Notes: generated from the letters alone by a model not told the origin. A stretch of 64,000 nt of DNA from Eutrema japonicum (GCA_030161315.1 BSQW01000001.1:21078288-21142287); one strand, 5' to 3'. Positions 32,321-45,327 are shown, counted from the first letter of the stretch. Numbers and translations: made by a program.

Positions 32321-35300
32321 ATGGCCGGAGGAGGGGGAGAGCTCACGGCGGCTCTGTTGAAAAAGACGGCGGAGAACGGTGTAGAAGAGGATGAGTTGGG
32401 GTTGAAAGAGAAGGTTTGGATAGAATCAAAGAAGCTATGGGTTGTGGCGGCGCCGGCGATCTTCACGAGATTCTCGACGTTCGGAGTCTCGATTATAAGT
32501 CAAGCTTTCATCGGTCATATTGGCCCTATCGAGCTGGCCGCTTACTCCATCACTATCACCGTTCTCCTCCGTTTCAGTAATGGTATTTTGGTAAGACTTT
32601 TATTTACTAATCTAATTTAATTAAATATGGATGACTAATACAGATAGATTTCTCCCAATTAGTTGTAATACTAATCACTAGTAAATTAAACGGTTTTTTT
32701 ATTCGCGATTAACGATTTAAAATCATTTATGTTTTCAAGAGTTCTGATAATAAAACACTCTCTCAATGAATTCAGATGCGTTATTATTAAAAAAAAAAAA
32801 CTTTCACAGAAAAATATATATTACTATCTTGTAGGTATTGCTTGAATTGAAACCCACAAGTGTAAGCAGTGATGTCATCCTATTTGTCTCTATGCGAAAA
32901 AAATATGATGAGAAGTTTTGTCTCATAATATTAGATGCAGCGTTTTAATTTTTTTTTTGTTTCAAAATATAAAATGTTTACACATTTTTTTACAAATCAG
33001 AAGGAATATAATAAGATTAAATTTTTTTAATTTATATATTAAATAATAGTAGAACGGAAGGAATATATTATTATCGGTAAAGACAATTCTATTTTCCTAA
33101 ACTAATTATCATGGATTAACAAATGAGAAGACTATTAGGAATAAAACCCTTCCAATTTCACTGCAAACTCTCACCAACTAACTACTACCAAATTTTAGTA
33201 GTCGCTAGTAAAGTAAAACGTGTTTTTAGTATGTGAGAAAAACTAAAATAATAATTGTTGTAGACTTCTGATAGTATGTTCCTATGTGACGGAAAGTTGA
33301 AATAAGATAAAACCATTTCGTCTTCGATGTGATTGCTTACTGAGACTGCTTGTGGTGGCTTATTTTACTAATAATCCTTGAATTGACAACTACAAATGTC
33401 TCTATACATAATTACGTACCAAATAGGCAAATATGTAGTATATTATACTATCTTTATATTATTATATATATATTATACTATCTTACATGGTTTCTTTCTA
33501 AAACTATCGAATTAAAAATAGGTTGAAGACAAATTAAAGTTCAATAATATATAGTAAATATTTGAAAATTCGAAAATTTACAATTTTTTATCTAAAGATT
33601 AACAACATATTATCAAAAAAAATATTAACATTTTCATGTGAAAAATAGCGTGAATAATTTTAACAAAATATATATATTTATTATTTAATTATCAAATCTA
33701 TTTTATATGATCATACATGTTAAAACATAAACGGAATAAGTAAATCCTTAATGGCTGATAGATAAAAATATAAATTATGTTTGGAAAAAAGATAAAAAAA
33801 ATAGAAGCTAGATTTTTTTTCCTTATATTTGAGCATCTTTTTCATTTACGGAGACGTTTTATACTTTTTTTATTACTTAAAAAAAAGGTGTAGAAAAAGT
33901 ATTGTCGAGAATTAAGTTCGACAATACATTCAGTGGCATTCCATTTCGTAGGCCACCCAATAGGGTCGAAATCTAATGTCTTGTCACTCGCCGGCCTTCA
34001 AAGCAAATGTTGTGACATATCATTTTCAAAACATAGCTCATGGTCGATCTAACTTTGTACTAGCACTTTTTTTATCGGTCATGGTTTTGTGTTTGGATTT
34101 TCAAATTAGATCTAAACATCACAATTTTCAAATAACAAAACAAAATGTTTAAAATCTCTTATAAAAAAAACGGATGGAGTATCAAATTAGACCTCGTCTA
34201 AGCTTTTTAGCCATAGGCTGGACGGAGACGATTAACATGTTTACTGATATCATAGATTCAAAATAACTATGTTCGGTTTAGTTCGTTTTTTTGTGAAAAC
34301 GTATGTATATAATTCGAACTACGTACGATGGTATTTTACCCCAAAAAAAAACTACGTACGATGTGATCAACTAGTTGGTTTTGGGAGAAATCAAAACTGT
34401 TATGCAGAGAACCAAATTTGAACATAATTAGGTTATTATCACCAATACGCATTTAGGAATTAAACCATCAGGCTAGTACACTCAATCAATTAGGTTCAGA
34501 TTATATGGTTTTGGAGTATTTTTCAGAATATGTTATTTCTGCTAACACTTAATATGAAACTATGCGGATGTCTTAACTTTTGGTTATAACTATTGTTTTA
34601 CAACTCGCCATAAAATATTTATCGTGTAAATAACGAATCGTAATGCAGTTAGGCATGGCGAGTGCACTAGAAACACTATGTGGTCAAGCCTACGGAGCAA
34701 AACAAAACCATATGCTCGGAATCTACCTCCAACGGTCATGGATCGTCCTTACAGGTTGTACCATTTGCCTCATGCCCGTTTACATCTTCTCAGGCCCTAT
34801 CCTCTTAGCCTTAGGTCAAGAAGAACGCATTGTCCGTGTGGCTCGGATCATAGCTCTATGGGTCATAGGCATCAACTTTTCGTTCGTACCATCCTTCACT
34901 TGCCAAATGTTTCTCCAAGCTCAGAGCAAGAACAAGATCATTGCTTATGTAGCTGCTGTCTCCTTAGGGGTCCATGTCTTCTTGTCGTGGCTTCTAATGG
35001 TTCATTTCGATTTTGGAATCACCGGTGCTATGACCTCGACGCTAGTTGCGTTCTGGCTCCCTAACATTGCGCAGCTCTTGTTTGTCACTTGCGGTGGATG
35101 TAAGGACACGTGGAGAGGATTCTCTATGTTGGCTTTTAAAGATTTATGGCCTGTCTTCAAACTATCCTTGTCTTCCGGTGGAATGCTTTGGTAAGCTTTC
35201 ATTCTTTTTAAAAATTTCTTATATATTATTAAGAAATGTTTCATCAACCATATATTTGCATTGAAAACAAAGTCTTAATAGTGATGCCATTTCATATAAA

Positions 35301-37233
35301 TAGCTATAGTTTTCCTATTTTTTTGGTTTAAAACAAAAGATTAGTTTCCAATGCATATACTAGGTAATGTACTATAGTTTTTTGGTTGGAAGCTGAAACC
35401 CATATGATTATTAACAGGGCCGGCCATAGGAATTTGGGGGCTCAAAGTAATTTAATAAAAAAATTAATAATTTTTTTTTAAAAATTAATAATTTTTTTAA
35501 AAAATAATTTGGGGACCAAATATTAATATATATTAACTCAAAAAAATTTAGAGGTCCAAAGCAAATGTTTCACTGACCTATGCCCAGGGCCGGCCCTCAT
35601 TATTAATAGTATAGGATTTGATTCTAAAGATTTGGTTACACAAGAAAGTTAATAGGAAAAAAGCTTTACAGGTAAGTGAGACGAAGCTTCGAAATAAGAA
35701 AACAGTAAGGTCAAAAAGCACAGGCTCTTTGATGAGGAATGACGTTGTCAAAGACTAATAACTTTTATAAATAAATCGAGTCGTCTATGTAGACTATCTC
35801 TAAACTATAGTTACATTTACGCATATTGTTTTTTTTTGTCAAGTATAATATACATTATTTACCCATATTTATTATATATATTGAGAATTTTATAATATTA
35901 TAATCACTTTGTGGTTATTTTGGACAGCTTGGAATTATGGTACAACTCGATCTTGGTACTGCTCACTGGAAATTTGAAAAACGCAGAGGTGGCTCTTGAT
36001 GCACTAGCAATCTGGTAAACTAACAAGAATTCACCTTCTATCTTATCTAAGATACATAATCAATAGTTCAATACCGCTTCAAATAGCTAGTAAATATTTA
36101 TAAATCGACTTTTCTTTTCCAATTTTTTTGTAGCATCAACATAAATGGACTGGAGATGATGATAGCACTAGGATTTTTGGCAGCAGCAAGGTGCATGCAT
36201 ACATATTATATATATAAATTCATACGTACACACCTCACTTTATTCATACTATTTATATATATCATCCTCTTCTTTTCTTCTTTGTTCTATCTAAATATAT
36301 AGTGTAAGAGTGTCGAACGAGCTCGGTGGTGGAAACTCGAAAGGAGCCAAGTTTGCAACATTGACAGCAGTTTTCACGTCACTCGCCATAGGAATAGTTC
36401 TATTCTTCGTCTTCTTGTTTCTAAGAGGAAGAGTTTCCTACATTTTCACTACAAGTGAAGCTGTCGCAGCAGAAGTTGCTGATCTTTCTCCACTTTTAGC
36501 ATTTTCCATTCTCATGAACAGTGTTCAACCCGTTCTCTCTGGTATGTATATATATATATTCGTTATTTGACGTCTGATGATGGTTATTTGAAGTAGCCAT
36601 GTGTCTTGAAACCTGTTTAAACCGGAACAGGAGTTGCAGTTGGAGCGGGATGGCAAGGATATGTTACTTACGTTAATCTTGCTTGCTATTACCTTGTCGG
36701 GATTCCTTCTGGTGTGTTCCTTGGTTATGTCGTCGGTTTGCAAGTAAAAGTAAGTTTCTTAATTAGCATAATTTAGTTATTGAACTTAAAAATTAAAAAC
36801 ATAGTGTAGTTTTCAAAATAAAATCTCATTTTAGAGCATGTTTCCCAATTTTCTCTAACTATATTTTCTCTAAATTTTAGGGTGTATGGATCGGAATGCT
36901 CTTTGGAATATTCGCTCAGACTTGCGTACTTACCATCATGACTCTTAGAACAGATTGGGATCAACAGGTTATAAATTGATTCATATATAATTTGTTTTTC
37001 TGAATTTATTTAAAAGAAAAAGAGATTAAAGTTTTTCATAATAAAATAATTAGTTTTTTGTTTCTTTTGGGTTTTAATGTTAAGAAAATAACTAGTTTGT
37101 TCAAGCAAGTTTTTGGAGCTTAATTATACTGTTTGTTATTAATTGTTTTTAGGTGTCTACGTCGTTGAGAAATCTAAACCGGTGGGTTGTACCAGAATCT
37201 AGAGATGTAAACCAAACTTCATCAGAAGAATAA
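32321..37233 (+). CDS. MATE/DTX multidrug and toxin efflux transporter, intact (eight exons, 493 aa)
   Basis: Exons are 32321-32590, 34649-35190, 35928-36014, 36134-36190, 36303-36541, 36631-36749, 36881-36967 and 37153-37233. All junctions are GT-AG, the frame stays open, and the sum is 1482 bases. The start MAGGGGELTAALLKK follows a CT-rich leader. Twelve transmembrane helices are expected. The segments GMASALETLCGQAYGAKQ, SICINGLEMM-type sequence (AICINGLEMM here) and VAVGAGWQGYVTYVNL match conserved DTX positions, including the Glu and Gln-Ala-Tyr-Gly group used in transport. The family exports alkaloids, flavonoids, citrate or xenobiotics by proton or sodium antiport in the plasma or vacuolar membrane. 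The substrate cannot be told. It resembles the cluster I know as At1g33080-At1g33110 (DTX20-23 group). Intron 1 is 2058 bases, much longer than the others. Confidence 0.92.
35415..35598. mobile_element. hAT-type MITE in intron 2 of MATE gene 3, 184 bp
   Basis: The ends read CAGGGCCGGCCATAGG and, reversed, GAGGGCCGGCCCTGGG. Flanks are an exact 8-bp duplication ATTATTAA (35407-35414 and 35599-35606), the hAT size. The core repeats 'aaaaattaataattttttt'. A decayed relative is at 9690-9838. Confidence 0.88.
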
Positions 37234-37384
37234 TTAATTTGGATGCTGGAAATTCTGAGAAGATATATCATTAGTCTTTCTTTATTCATCAAATATAATG
37301 TAAAATTTCAGGTTCTTAATTAATTTTTGGATAAACACTTGTGTTGTTGTAGCTATGAATCATAGCCTATGATTCATGATTCAA

Positions 37385-38257
37385 GGGAGAATTGAGAATT
37401 TAGAACAAAAAATGGGAACTATTGTCCCCTTAGTACGTATTGAAAGATTATTGTCCCCTTAGTATTTATATTAAGGATAATCCAATTTTACCTCTTAAAA
37501 TAATAATAATCAATATTTAAAAAAATTAAAATTAAAGTTAAAATAAAAGGCCATTGATAACAAAAAATAAAAAAAAGTTTGCGACATAAAAACCCAGAAA
37601 AAAATATTACACAACAAAATAAATATTTTTTTGAATATTTTTGAAGGAAAAAACGTTTTCAAAACGATTTAAAAAAGGAAAAAATATATATTTTTTGAAG
37701 ATTTTTAGTTGTGTTGTCCTAGATTTTCTCTCAGATTTTGTTAACCGCTTGGTAGAATATGTATTCTACATTCACTAGAATCAAGACAAAATAGTAGAAC
37801 TTTTATTCTACAACAAAGTAGAATATAGAGAAAATTGTAGAATTTCTATTCTACAAAAAGTAGAATATAGAGAACATAGAATGCTTATTCTACAATTAGT
37901 AGAATACATACAACATTGTAGATAACAGATTCTATAGGGATAGTAGAATGCTATAAAAATAGTAGAATACCTATTCTATACTTGGTAGATTTTAGAGCAA
38001 ATACTAGAAACTAAATTCTACAATTAGTAGAACATGAAAATAAATATTTTTAAACAATTTTGTTTTTCCTAAGATAAATTACACAATATATATTACTTAC
38101 TTAATATGAATTTTTGGAATTTCTAAAGTAAGTATAAATATTTATTTTATATTTTTTATATTTAATAAATAGTATTTTAGTCTAAAAGTGGCATATCTCA
38201 AATAAGTATTAAGGGGACAATAGTTCCCATTTTTTGTTCTAAATTTACAATTATCCC
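37385..38257. mobile_element. MULE-type non-autonomous element, 873 bp
   Basis: The ends are inverted repeats of about 50 bp: GGGAGAATTGAGAATTTAGA at the left and, reversed, GGGATAATTGTAAATTTAGA at the right. Both continue with the same 'caaaaaatgggaactattgt' text. A perfect 9-bp duplication ATGATTCAA flanks it (37376-37384 and 38258-38266), the size produced by Mutator-like transposases. No transposase is inside. It starts 150 bp after the MATE stop codon and so lies in or next to its 3' untranslated region. Confidence 0.88.
37745..38035. repeat. array of GTAGAAT/ATTCTAC motifs inside the MULE element
   Basis: In about 290 bp I count roughly twenty copies of a 7-8-base motif (gtagaata or its complement tattctac) in both directions. 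Examples are 'tggtagaatatgtattctac' at the left and 'ttctacaattagtagaac' at the right. Spacing varies between about 8 and 25 bases. Such a cluster could be transposase or host-factor binding sites, but it may also be low-complexity drift. Confidence 0.7.
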
Positions 38258-40900
38258 ATGATTCAAACACAAGATTATTTGAGATATAACAAGGAAATTG
38301 AAACATAAATTACTAGTACGAAAATGTGTATTGATGGAGATAAATCTCCTTTCCAGAGAAAGTAAGAAAAAAAAAACTCCATATACCAATATCATTCCAA
38401 AAATGATAATTTACGAATATAAATAGGGTGTAAATGTGATTAATGGTAACATGTGTGAAAATATTTTTAGATTCTATCTCTTTTATGAGATTTGTTATTT
38501 ACCTCTCCTATGAGGTTTGTTGTCTACCGTTTAATAGGTATTACGTTTTTCATGTCTGATTAATACTATATTGGTTGTGAAAACGGTTAACTCATGTCTG
38601 ATTAATACTATATTGGTTGTGAAAACGGTTAAGTGGAAGCGAAACATTTAGAAACGTGGAAACAATTTTTTTTTTAGATTGTGAAGAGTCAATATTTTGT
38701 TTTAATATGATTATGATATTTCGTGTTTTATTATATATAACATTTCCAAAACGTCGATCATGGTATGTGTTAAAATGTTTTTATATTCTAGCTCTTTTAT
38801 GAGATTTGGTATCTACATTTTCTATGAGGTTTGCTGTCTAACATTTAATAGGTTTTACGTTTCCCATGTCTGATTAATATTACATAGATTGCAGAAACGG
38901 GTAAGCTGAAGCGAAACGTTTAAAAACATTAAACACTTTTTCAATTTTTTTATTTAAAATATCTCTTTTCTAGAAGAATTAAGAAAGAAATATCATATAC
39001 CAATACCATGATTGTGATGTTTAGATAACAGTTGAATATGATTGTGATGTTTAGATCAACGTGTTGAGATATTTGTCATAATCAACCGTTGATTTAAACA
39101 TCATAATTATAAAAATATTGACTCGTCACAATTTTATTGGACTAAAAGATTACTAATAATATCTGACTAAACGATTTCATAAATTATTATTATTATTATT
39201 TTTATTATAAATAAATGATACATAGTTTTAAATCTTACATTAAACCCTGGAGAGCTAACACGACTATGTAAACAATACAAACCACATCTATAATAATAAA
39301 CCTTAAACTTTATAATAATCATCATGGAACATTCTTATTCTAGATCACATTACTCATGCTAATATTACTTACGCTAATATTATTTTATAGGTGGGTTCCA
39401 TCCACTAGTTCCTCCTCTTCTTTGAGAGGCATGAGACAGACGCAATGACAACTGAACTAGCTAGATCAGGAGTATTAAAACAATAAAAATAATCCAAAAT
39501 CTCAAGTAGGCCAATTGTGTATATAAAAAGTTATGTTTTGAAGGGATGAACCAACATCACAGCCATGAAGAATATCACCGATATACAAAGAATCGTCGCC
39601 GTCATAAATATTTGCATGATTACCATTATAATATGATTCCTGTAAATAATTATAGAATCAAATCGTTAACTAAACAGTTCTCACTACTTATTTTGACTTT
39701 CGAGAAAAAAATATTAGATAATTACGATTTATGAAATCGTTTAGTCAGATATTACTAGTAGTCATTTAGAGTCCAGCTGGAATGCATTTTAAAGGGATAA
39801 GAACTTCATGAATAAGAGATTTCTTTACATTTCTTGTAATATTCACTAGTTAGAATGAAATTGATGGGAAAGAGAATTCCAATTCATCCCGTAATATGAA
39901 TGGAAAAAAATCAACTAATATTTGAAAAGTTATCTCATATCTAAAAAAAATGGAATAAGTGGAATGCTTATTCCATTCCATTAAGTTCAGTAGATCATTG
40001 TCCATTTTATTCAACAAATTCTTTGTATTCAACAAATTCCTTTTATTAATTATCAATTACATTGTAATGAAATTGCGACGAGTCAATATTTTTATGATTG
40101 TGATGTTTAGATCAACGGTTGAATATGATTGTGATGTTTAGATCAAATGGTTGAATATGATAAATAAAAACAAAAATAATTCTTTTTCCTGCTATATTGA
40201 TGGAAATAAATCTCTTTTTCGGAGGTAAGAAAAAAACATCATATACCAATTCCATTCCAAAAAAGGATAATTTATGATATAAATAGGGTGTGAATGTGAT
40301 CAGTGGTAATATGTGTTATAATGTTTTTAGATTCTACCTCTTTTATGAGATTTTGTTATCTAGCTTTTCTATAAGGTTTGTTGTATACCCTTTAATATGT
40401 TTGTGTTTTCCATGTATGATTAATACTACAACAAATTGAACGAAACCAAATGGTAGTGTAGGCTAGTGGTTCCCACTTTTTGAAGAGTTGCCATGTTGGT
40501 ATGTGTCACAAATCAATTCCTTTTAAGCGTGAAATTATCAAACAATTCTCATTTGACCAGTTGAAATTGTATCATGCTTTAGACCCATTAAAAACATGAT
40601 GAGTGAACTACTCAATGACTAAAATCACCTTGAAAAGATTCGTTGGGTGGTAAAAGCATGAATTTCTCTTAGTTATCAAAAGAAAAAAAATGAAAGAAAA
40701 AGGTTATTCGTACATATTAAAATAAATTAAAATGGGCTAGATACCCAATTGCCCCAAATGATTATCCACTCACCAAAGTTTCAAAAAATTCAAATCAATT
40801 TAAATTGATTAAGCTCAATCGAACTGGGCATGGTAATACAAAAAAAACTTCCTAGCATATTCAGAAAGATCAAGTCGGCGGTTAGACCGAATCTGCTAAG
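38258..40900. repeat. diverged direct repeats in a long AT-rich stretch
   Basis: A stretch starting 'tagattctatctcttttatg' and ending 'catgtctgattaatacta' occurs at 38440-38650, 38758-38925 and 40306-40445. Copy 1 and copy 3 share further sequence to the left (from about 38330 and 40190, 'aaataaatctc...cattccaaaa'). Copy 1 has an internal perfect tandem duplication of about 41 bp (38552-38635). 'gattgtgatgtttagatcaa' recurs at 39010-39060 and 40095-40160. No gene was found; this may be an uncharacterised mobile element with internal repeats. Confidence 0.6.
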
Positions 40901-40948
40901 TTTTAATGGATTAAACATTCACCTTCAAAACCCAGAAAATCATCGATT

Positions 40949-41395
40949 TGGAGTAGGATAACTTATGTTGTCGCTAACTCGAGATGTTATCGGCGGCAAA
41001 TTTGTTAAATGGACAACATAAAAGTTATCTTCAGAATTGTTACTTTTGTAGATGCAGTTTATCAATCTAAGTTATCAATGACACAAATAATTTACCGTCA
41101 ACATTGTTAGAGGGAGCTCCAACTTCTAGGGCTACTAGATTAGGATAACTTATGTTGTTGCTAACCTGAGATATTATCGGTAATAAATTTGTTAAATGGA
41201 CAATAGATAAGTTATCACCGAAATTGTTACCTTGGTGGATGTAGTTCATCAATCTAAGTTATCAGTGACATAAATAACTTACCGTCAACATTGTTAGAGG
41301 AGACTCCAATTGTTGGGGCACTGGATTGAAATAACTTATATCGACGCTAACATGCGTTATTATCGACGCCAAATTTGTTAAATGAACATTTAATG
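40949..41395. repeat. tandem repeat, about 189-bp unit, 2.4 copies
   Basis: Units begin at about 40952, 41143 and 41329 with 'ataacttatgttgtcgctaa' and variants. They share 'aaatttgttaaatggacaa' and 'ttaccgtcaacattgttaga'. Similarity falls in the third, partial copy. No open frame of substance was found. It may be the start of a satellite or an internal repeat of a transposon. Confidence 0.8.
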
Positions 41396-41682
41396 CAACT
41401 CTATCCCCATACTCTCTTTCATATGTCATCAACTTTGTGTGCAGGGGTAGAGGCAGTAAGGTGAGAGGGGGGTCAGCTGACCCCAAACATTTTTAAAAAA
41501 ATTCAGTTATATGCTTTGAAGAAAAATTATATTGACCATAATTTAGAATAATTTTTGACTCTAATACAAAATTAATATAGATACATAATACAAAAATAAA
41601 AACCAAATACATGAAATAAAAGAGCCCAAATACAGCTAAAATTTGATCCATGTGGCTAAACTAAAGTAAAAAGTATAACCAC

Positions 41683-41685
<3 letters not shown>

Positions 41686-41727
<42 letters not shown>

Positions 41728-41784
41728 AATTGTTAGTGTGTTTAGTTTTAATTAAAAAAAACTCCCCCCCCCCCCCCCCCCCCC
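41686..41784. repeat. (TA)n microsatellite and 21-base C run
   Basis: The TA dinucleotide repeat is 41686-41725 and the C run is 41764-41784. Both are length-unstable and hard to sequence, so the exact lengths should not be trusted. Confidence 0.85.
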
Positions 41785-42087
41785 ACGTAAATAAAAATGT
41801 GTGGACAGTTTTGTCATATTTTTTTTTTATTGACATGAAAAAGAACTAAATTATGAGTATTGGTTGACATATACTTAATTAACTAATCAACCATGTATAT
41901 ATAACTAACTCACCCAAATTAAAATTAAAATATCATTTTTCTCTTAACCGGTTTAGCTTTTTCGATACGTAATTGACCGGTTCGTCCCACCTTTTTTCTT
42001 TTTTGGATTCTTTTTTCTCGATAAATTCAAATTTCTAGAAGAAAAAAAGTAATTTTCAAATGAAATTTTTCTTTTCAAATCTTACAG

Positions 42088-42171
42088 ATTAAAACCGAAA
42101 AAGCTGCGTTTTTGGACATCGAAGAAGTTGCCTCTTTTGTCAAATGGCTTGACGACGAACTCTCTTACTTG
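42088..42171 (+). pseudogene. orphan CHUP1-like exon
   Basis: Between an acceptor (cttacag) and a donor (GTATTA) lie 28 codons including DIEEVASFVKWLDDELSYL. The text resembles the conserved block of plant CHUP1-like coiled-coil proteins (FV-WLDEELSFLVDERAVLKHF), which anchor chloroplasts to actin. No other exon of such a gene could be recognised nearby. It is either a relic of a deleted gene or an exon moved here by a transposon. Confidence 0.5.
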
Positions 42172-42282
42172 GTATTAAAAGTTTAAAGTCAAGAACAATA
42201 ATCCAGATTCTTTAAAATTAGCTTATATTTTTTACCAAAATTACAATTTTTTTTGTTTTTCAAGTAGACAAAAAAACAGTAT

Positions 42283-42321
42283 TATATATATATATATTAT
42301 ATATATATATATATATATATT
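42283..42321. repeat. (TA)n microsatellite
   Basis: This is a nearly pure TA tract of about 39 bases, directly downstream of the orphan exon. Confidence 0.8.
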
Positions 42322-42359
42322 ATTTTTTTCCGTGATAAGCAGATCCTAATTTAGTTTTT

Positions 42360-43470
42360 TATTTTATTTGATAACTTCTGATTTTATTAATCAAATAACG
42401 TTATTACACAAAATGGTAGATACAAAGAGGAGGAGAATTACAAATTAGACATTGATCAAATTGACTTTGTCCCGTTCGGGCTAGCGCGTTCGTTGCACGA
42501 TTGTAATTCCTTCCTCTATGTAACATCTGAACATATGCAAATAGATGGACCCAATAATGGATATCAAAGATCAAGTTCAATATTGCTATGTCGACAAGTT
42601 GTTGGGAGTGTCTCCTTCCATGATGAGCCAACGGATCCCTCGGCTCCACAATGATTGTAGAAAGCTGAAACCTTCTGCCTCGAGAGGACTGATACTACAT
42701 GGTAAATGAGAAGATCCCGCCGTTACAAATCTGAATCCCAAACTATCCATCCGGATCCCACAGGTGCATTGACATCACGAAAGCTGGCGGCGTGATTACA
42801 TTTGAACCATCAAACTAGTGGTGGTTTCCAAACCGCATTGTGATGTGTTAGACAAGATTCCATTTATTTCGTCGCATATTAGTTTTGGGAGTTTGAAGCA
42901 AGACATCGAGAACACCGGCATAGCTAGTGCCACAAATTTGAGTAAGATTTCCTTTCCAGCCGGAGATAATAACTTTTTAAACCATCCATTTGTTCTCTCT
43001 TGAACTTTTTCGACAATGTATTGGAACATTTCAGTTTTCTTTCGACCGACAACCCAAGATATATGCCACAACTTCCCAAAGAGTTTATCTTGAGGATGCG
43101 TTGGACTGAATATTTGTTGCGCTGAAAGACTCTTGAACCGAATGATATAGACGATTTTTGGTGATTAACTAATTTTACAGAGAGAGATCCATATTGGTCT
43201 ACAAGTTCTGCGAGATGCTTACTGTCTTTTGAATTTGCTCTACAGAAGAAGAGGGATTCATCGGCGAACAGTAGGTCAGTGATTCTTGGTCCGCTGTTAC
43301 TGACCAAAAGTCCTTGTATCTTCTTTTGTTGTTGAGCACGATCTAGTTTTTGGGATAACATCTCTGCACAGAACAAAAAGAGATATAAGGTGATAAAGGA
43401 TCACCTTGTCTTTTTCGAACCTTGAGAGCGTGGACTAATTCATTAGCTATCATGAGAAATTCAGTCACTT
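42360..43470 (-). mobile_element. LINE fragment (RT and RNase H tail)
   Basis: On the minus strand an RT fragment (about 43376-42796) reads ITDLLFADESLFFCRA, where the catalytic FADD is FADE, and then SFGSRVFQRNKYSVQ and LERKSYSNLWH. At 42649-42404 a fragment ends NRATNALARTGQSQFD, like the RNase H tail of Brassicaceae LINEs. The 3' end is near 42355. It is too decayed for function. Its family differs from the 23486-29048 LINE, because it carries RNase H. Confidence 0.8.
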
Positions 43471-43558
43471 ACTGGTGTGTTTACTAAAAATAATATGTAT
43501 ATCCGCGGACGTAGTTGATCACCAAGGGCAAAAAAACAATCAATATTTAGATATTATT

Positions 43559-43721
43559 AGGTCTGGCCCAAACTTAAAACGGATCGGGCCGGCCCATCGT
43601 AAATCGGTAAAACCTATTAGGGTTTCTGCTTCGTCATCTCTTAAAGCCGTCGCCGTCGTGCTTGAGCTAAAAAGAGAGAGCGAGAGAGGCAGCAGAGGCG
43701 GAAAAAAAAAGTGGGGAGAAG
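43559..43721 (+). promoter_or_regulatory. RPL9 proximal promoter and leader: site II and telo-box
   Basis: GGCCCA motifs (complement TGGGCC, site II) are at 43565-43570 and 43591-43596, and a telo-box TAGGGTTT is at 43618-43625. The two together are the classic signature of plant ribosomal protein gene promoters, bound by TCP proteins and telo-box factors in dividing cells. The leader is pyrimidine and purine rich with no upstream ATG seen before 43722. Confidence 0.7.
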
Positions 43722-44570
<849 letters not shown>

Positions 44571-45327
44571 ACCAATATTCTCATAACTCCACTTTCTTCA
44601 CTTTTTGGGATGTTTAGTTTTGTTTTACAGACCAAATCCAAATCCACCGGTGTTGCAAGACTTGACTATCTTTTGTTCCTTTTTGTTCGAGATTTTTATT
44701 TATTTATGCACAAGTTTTGGAGACACAACAATCTTTTTAATCCCCTTCTCACTCTCTTTTTAATTGCCAATCTTTTTTTGATCCGTTTTGACCCGACTCG
44801 CCAAATTCGTGAACATAAAATACTAGATTTGTATCCGTGGGTAATCCAAATATATTTAAATAAAATAAAAACAACTTGTAATGTTTTCTTAGCAAAAATA
44901 TATATATTTAATAAAATATATATGATAAAACATAAATACACAATTTTTTGAAAAATATATAAAAAATAAATTTATATATATTACAATGTATTTCAATATT
45001 TTAATACTATTTAGTAAATAAATATTAATTATTATAAAAAATTTAAAAATGCGGGTAACCTGTGGGGATCCGCGGAATAAAAAATTTGAACCGCATCCGT
45101 CCCAGGTAACCCATTTTTTACAATTGAAAATTTCTTGACCCACACCCATCACACGGCGGGTTAAACGGGACGGAACCTGCGGATTAAGAACCTAATTGTG
45201 TGCTGCTGTGAGGGTGTACGAATTGTGTAATATATTTATAAGCAAATTTTATGTTTAAAAAAAGGGAAAAACAAAACAAAACCTTAATTTTACTCTATTT
45301 TTTATGGGTGGATAACGCTATTGATGA
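44571..45327. other. RPL9 3' flank and AT-rich intergenic, no gene seen
   Basis: The 3' untranslated region probably ends within the first 200 bases. From about 44770 a decayed MITE-like stretch has 'cgcggaataaaaaatttgaa' and 'gggttaaacgggacggaacc' at its right end. The viral inverted repeat begins 757 bp after the RPL9 stop codon, on the same strand. Confidence 0.5.

Noticed and set aside
41686..42321. TA repeats and the C run as regulatory elements.
   Set aside because: Simple-sequence tracts of unstable length, with no associated gene start.
44610..44951. Open frame after RPL9 as a gene.
   Set aside because: It overlaps the expected RPL9 3' untranslated region and is AT-rich with no domain.
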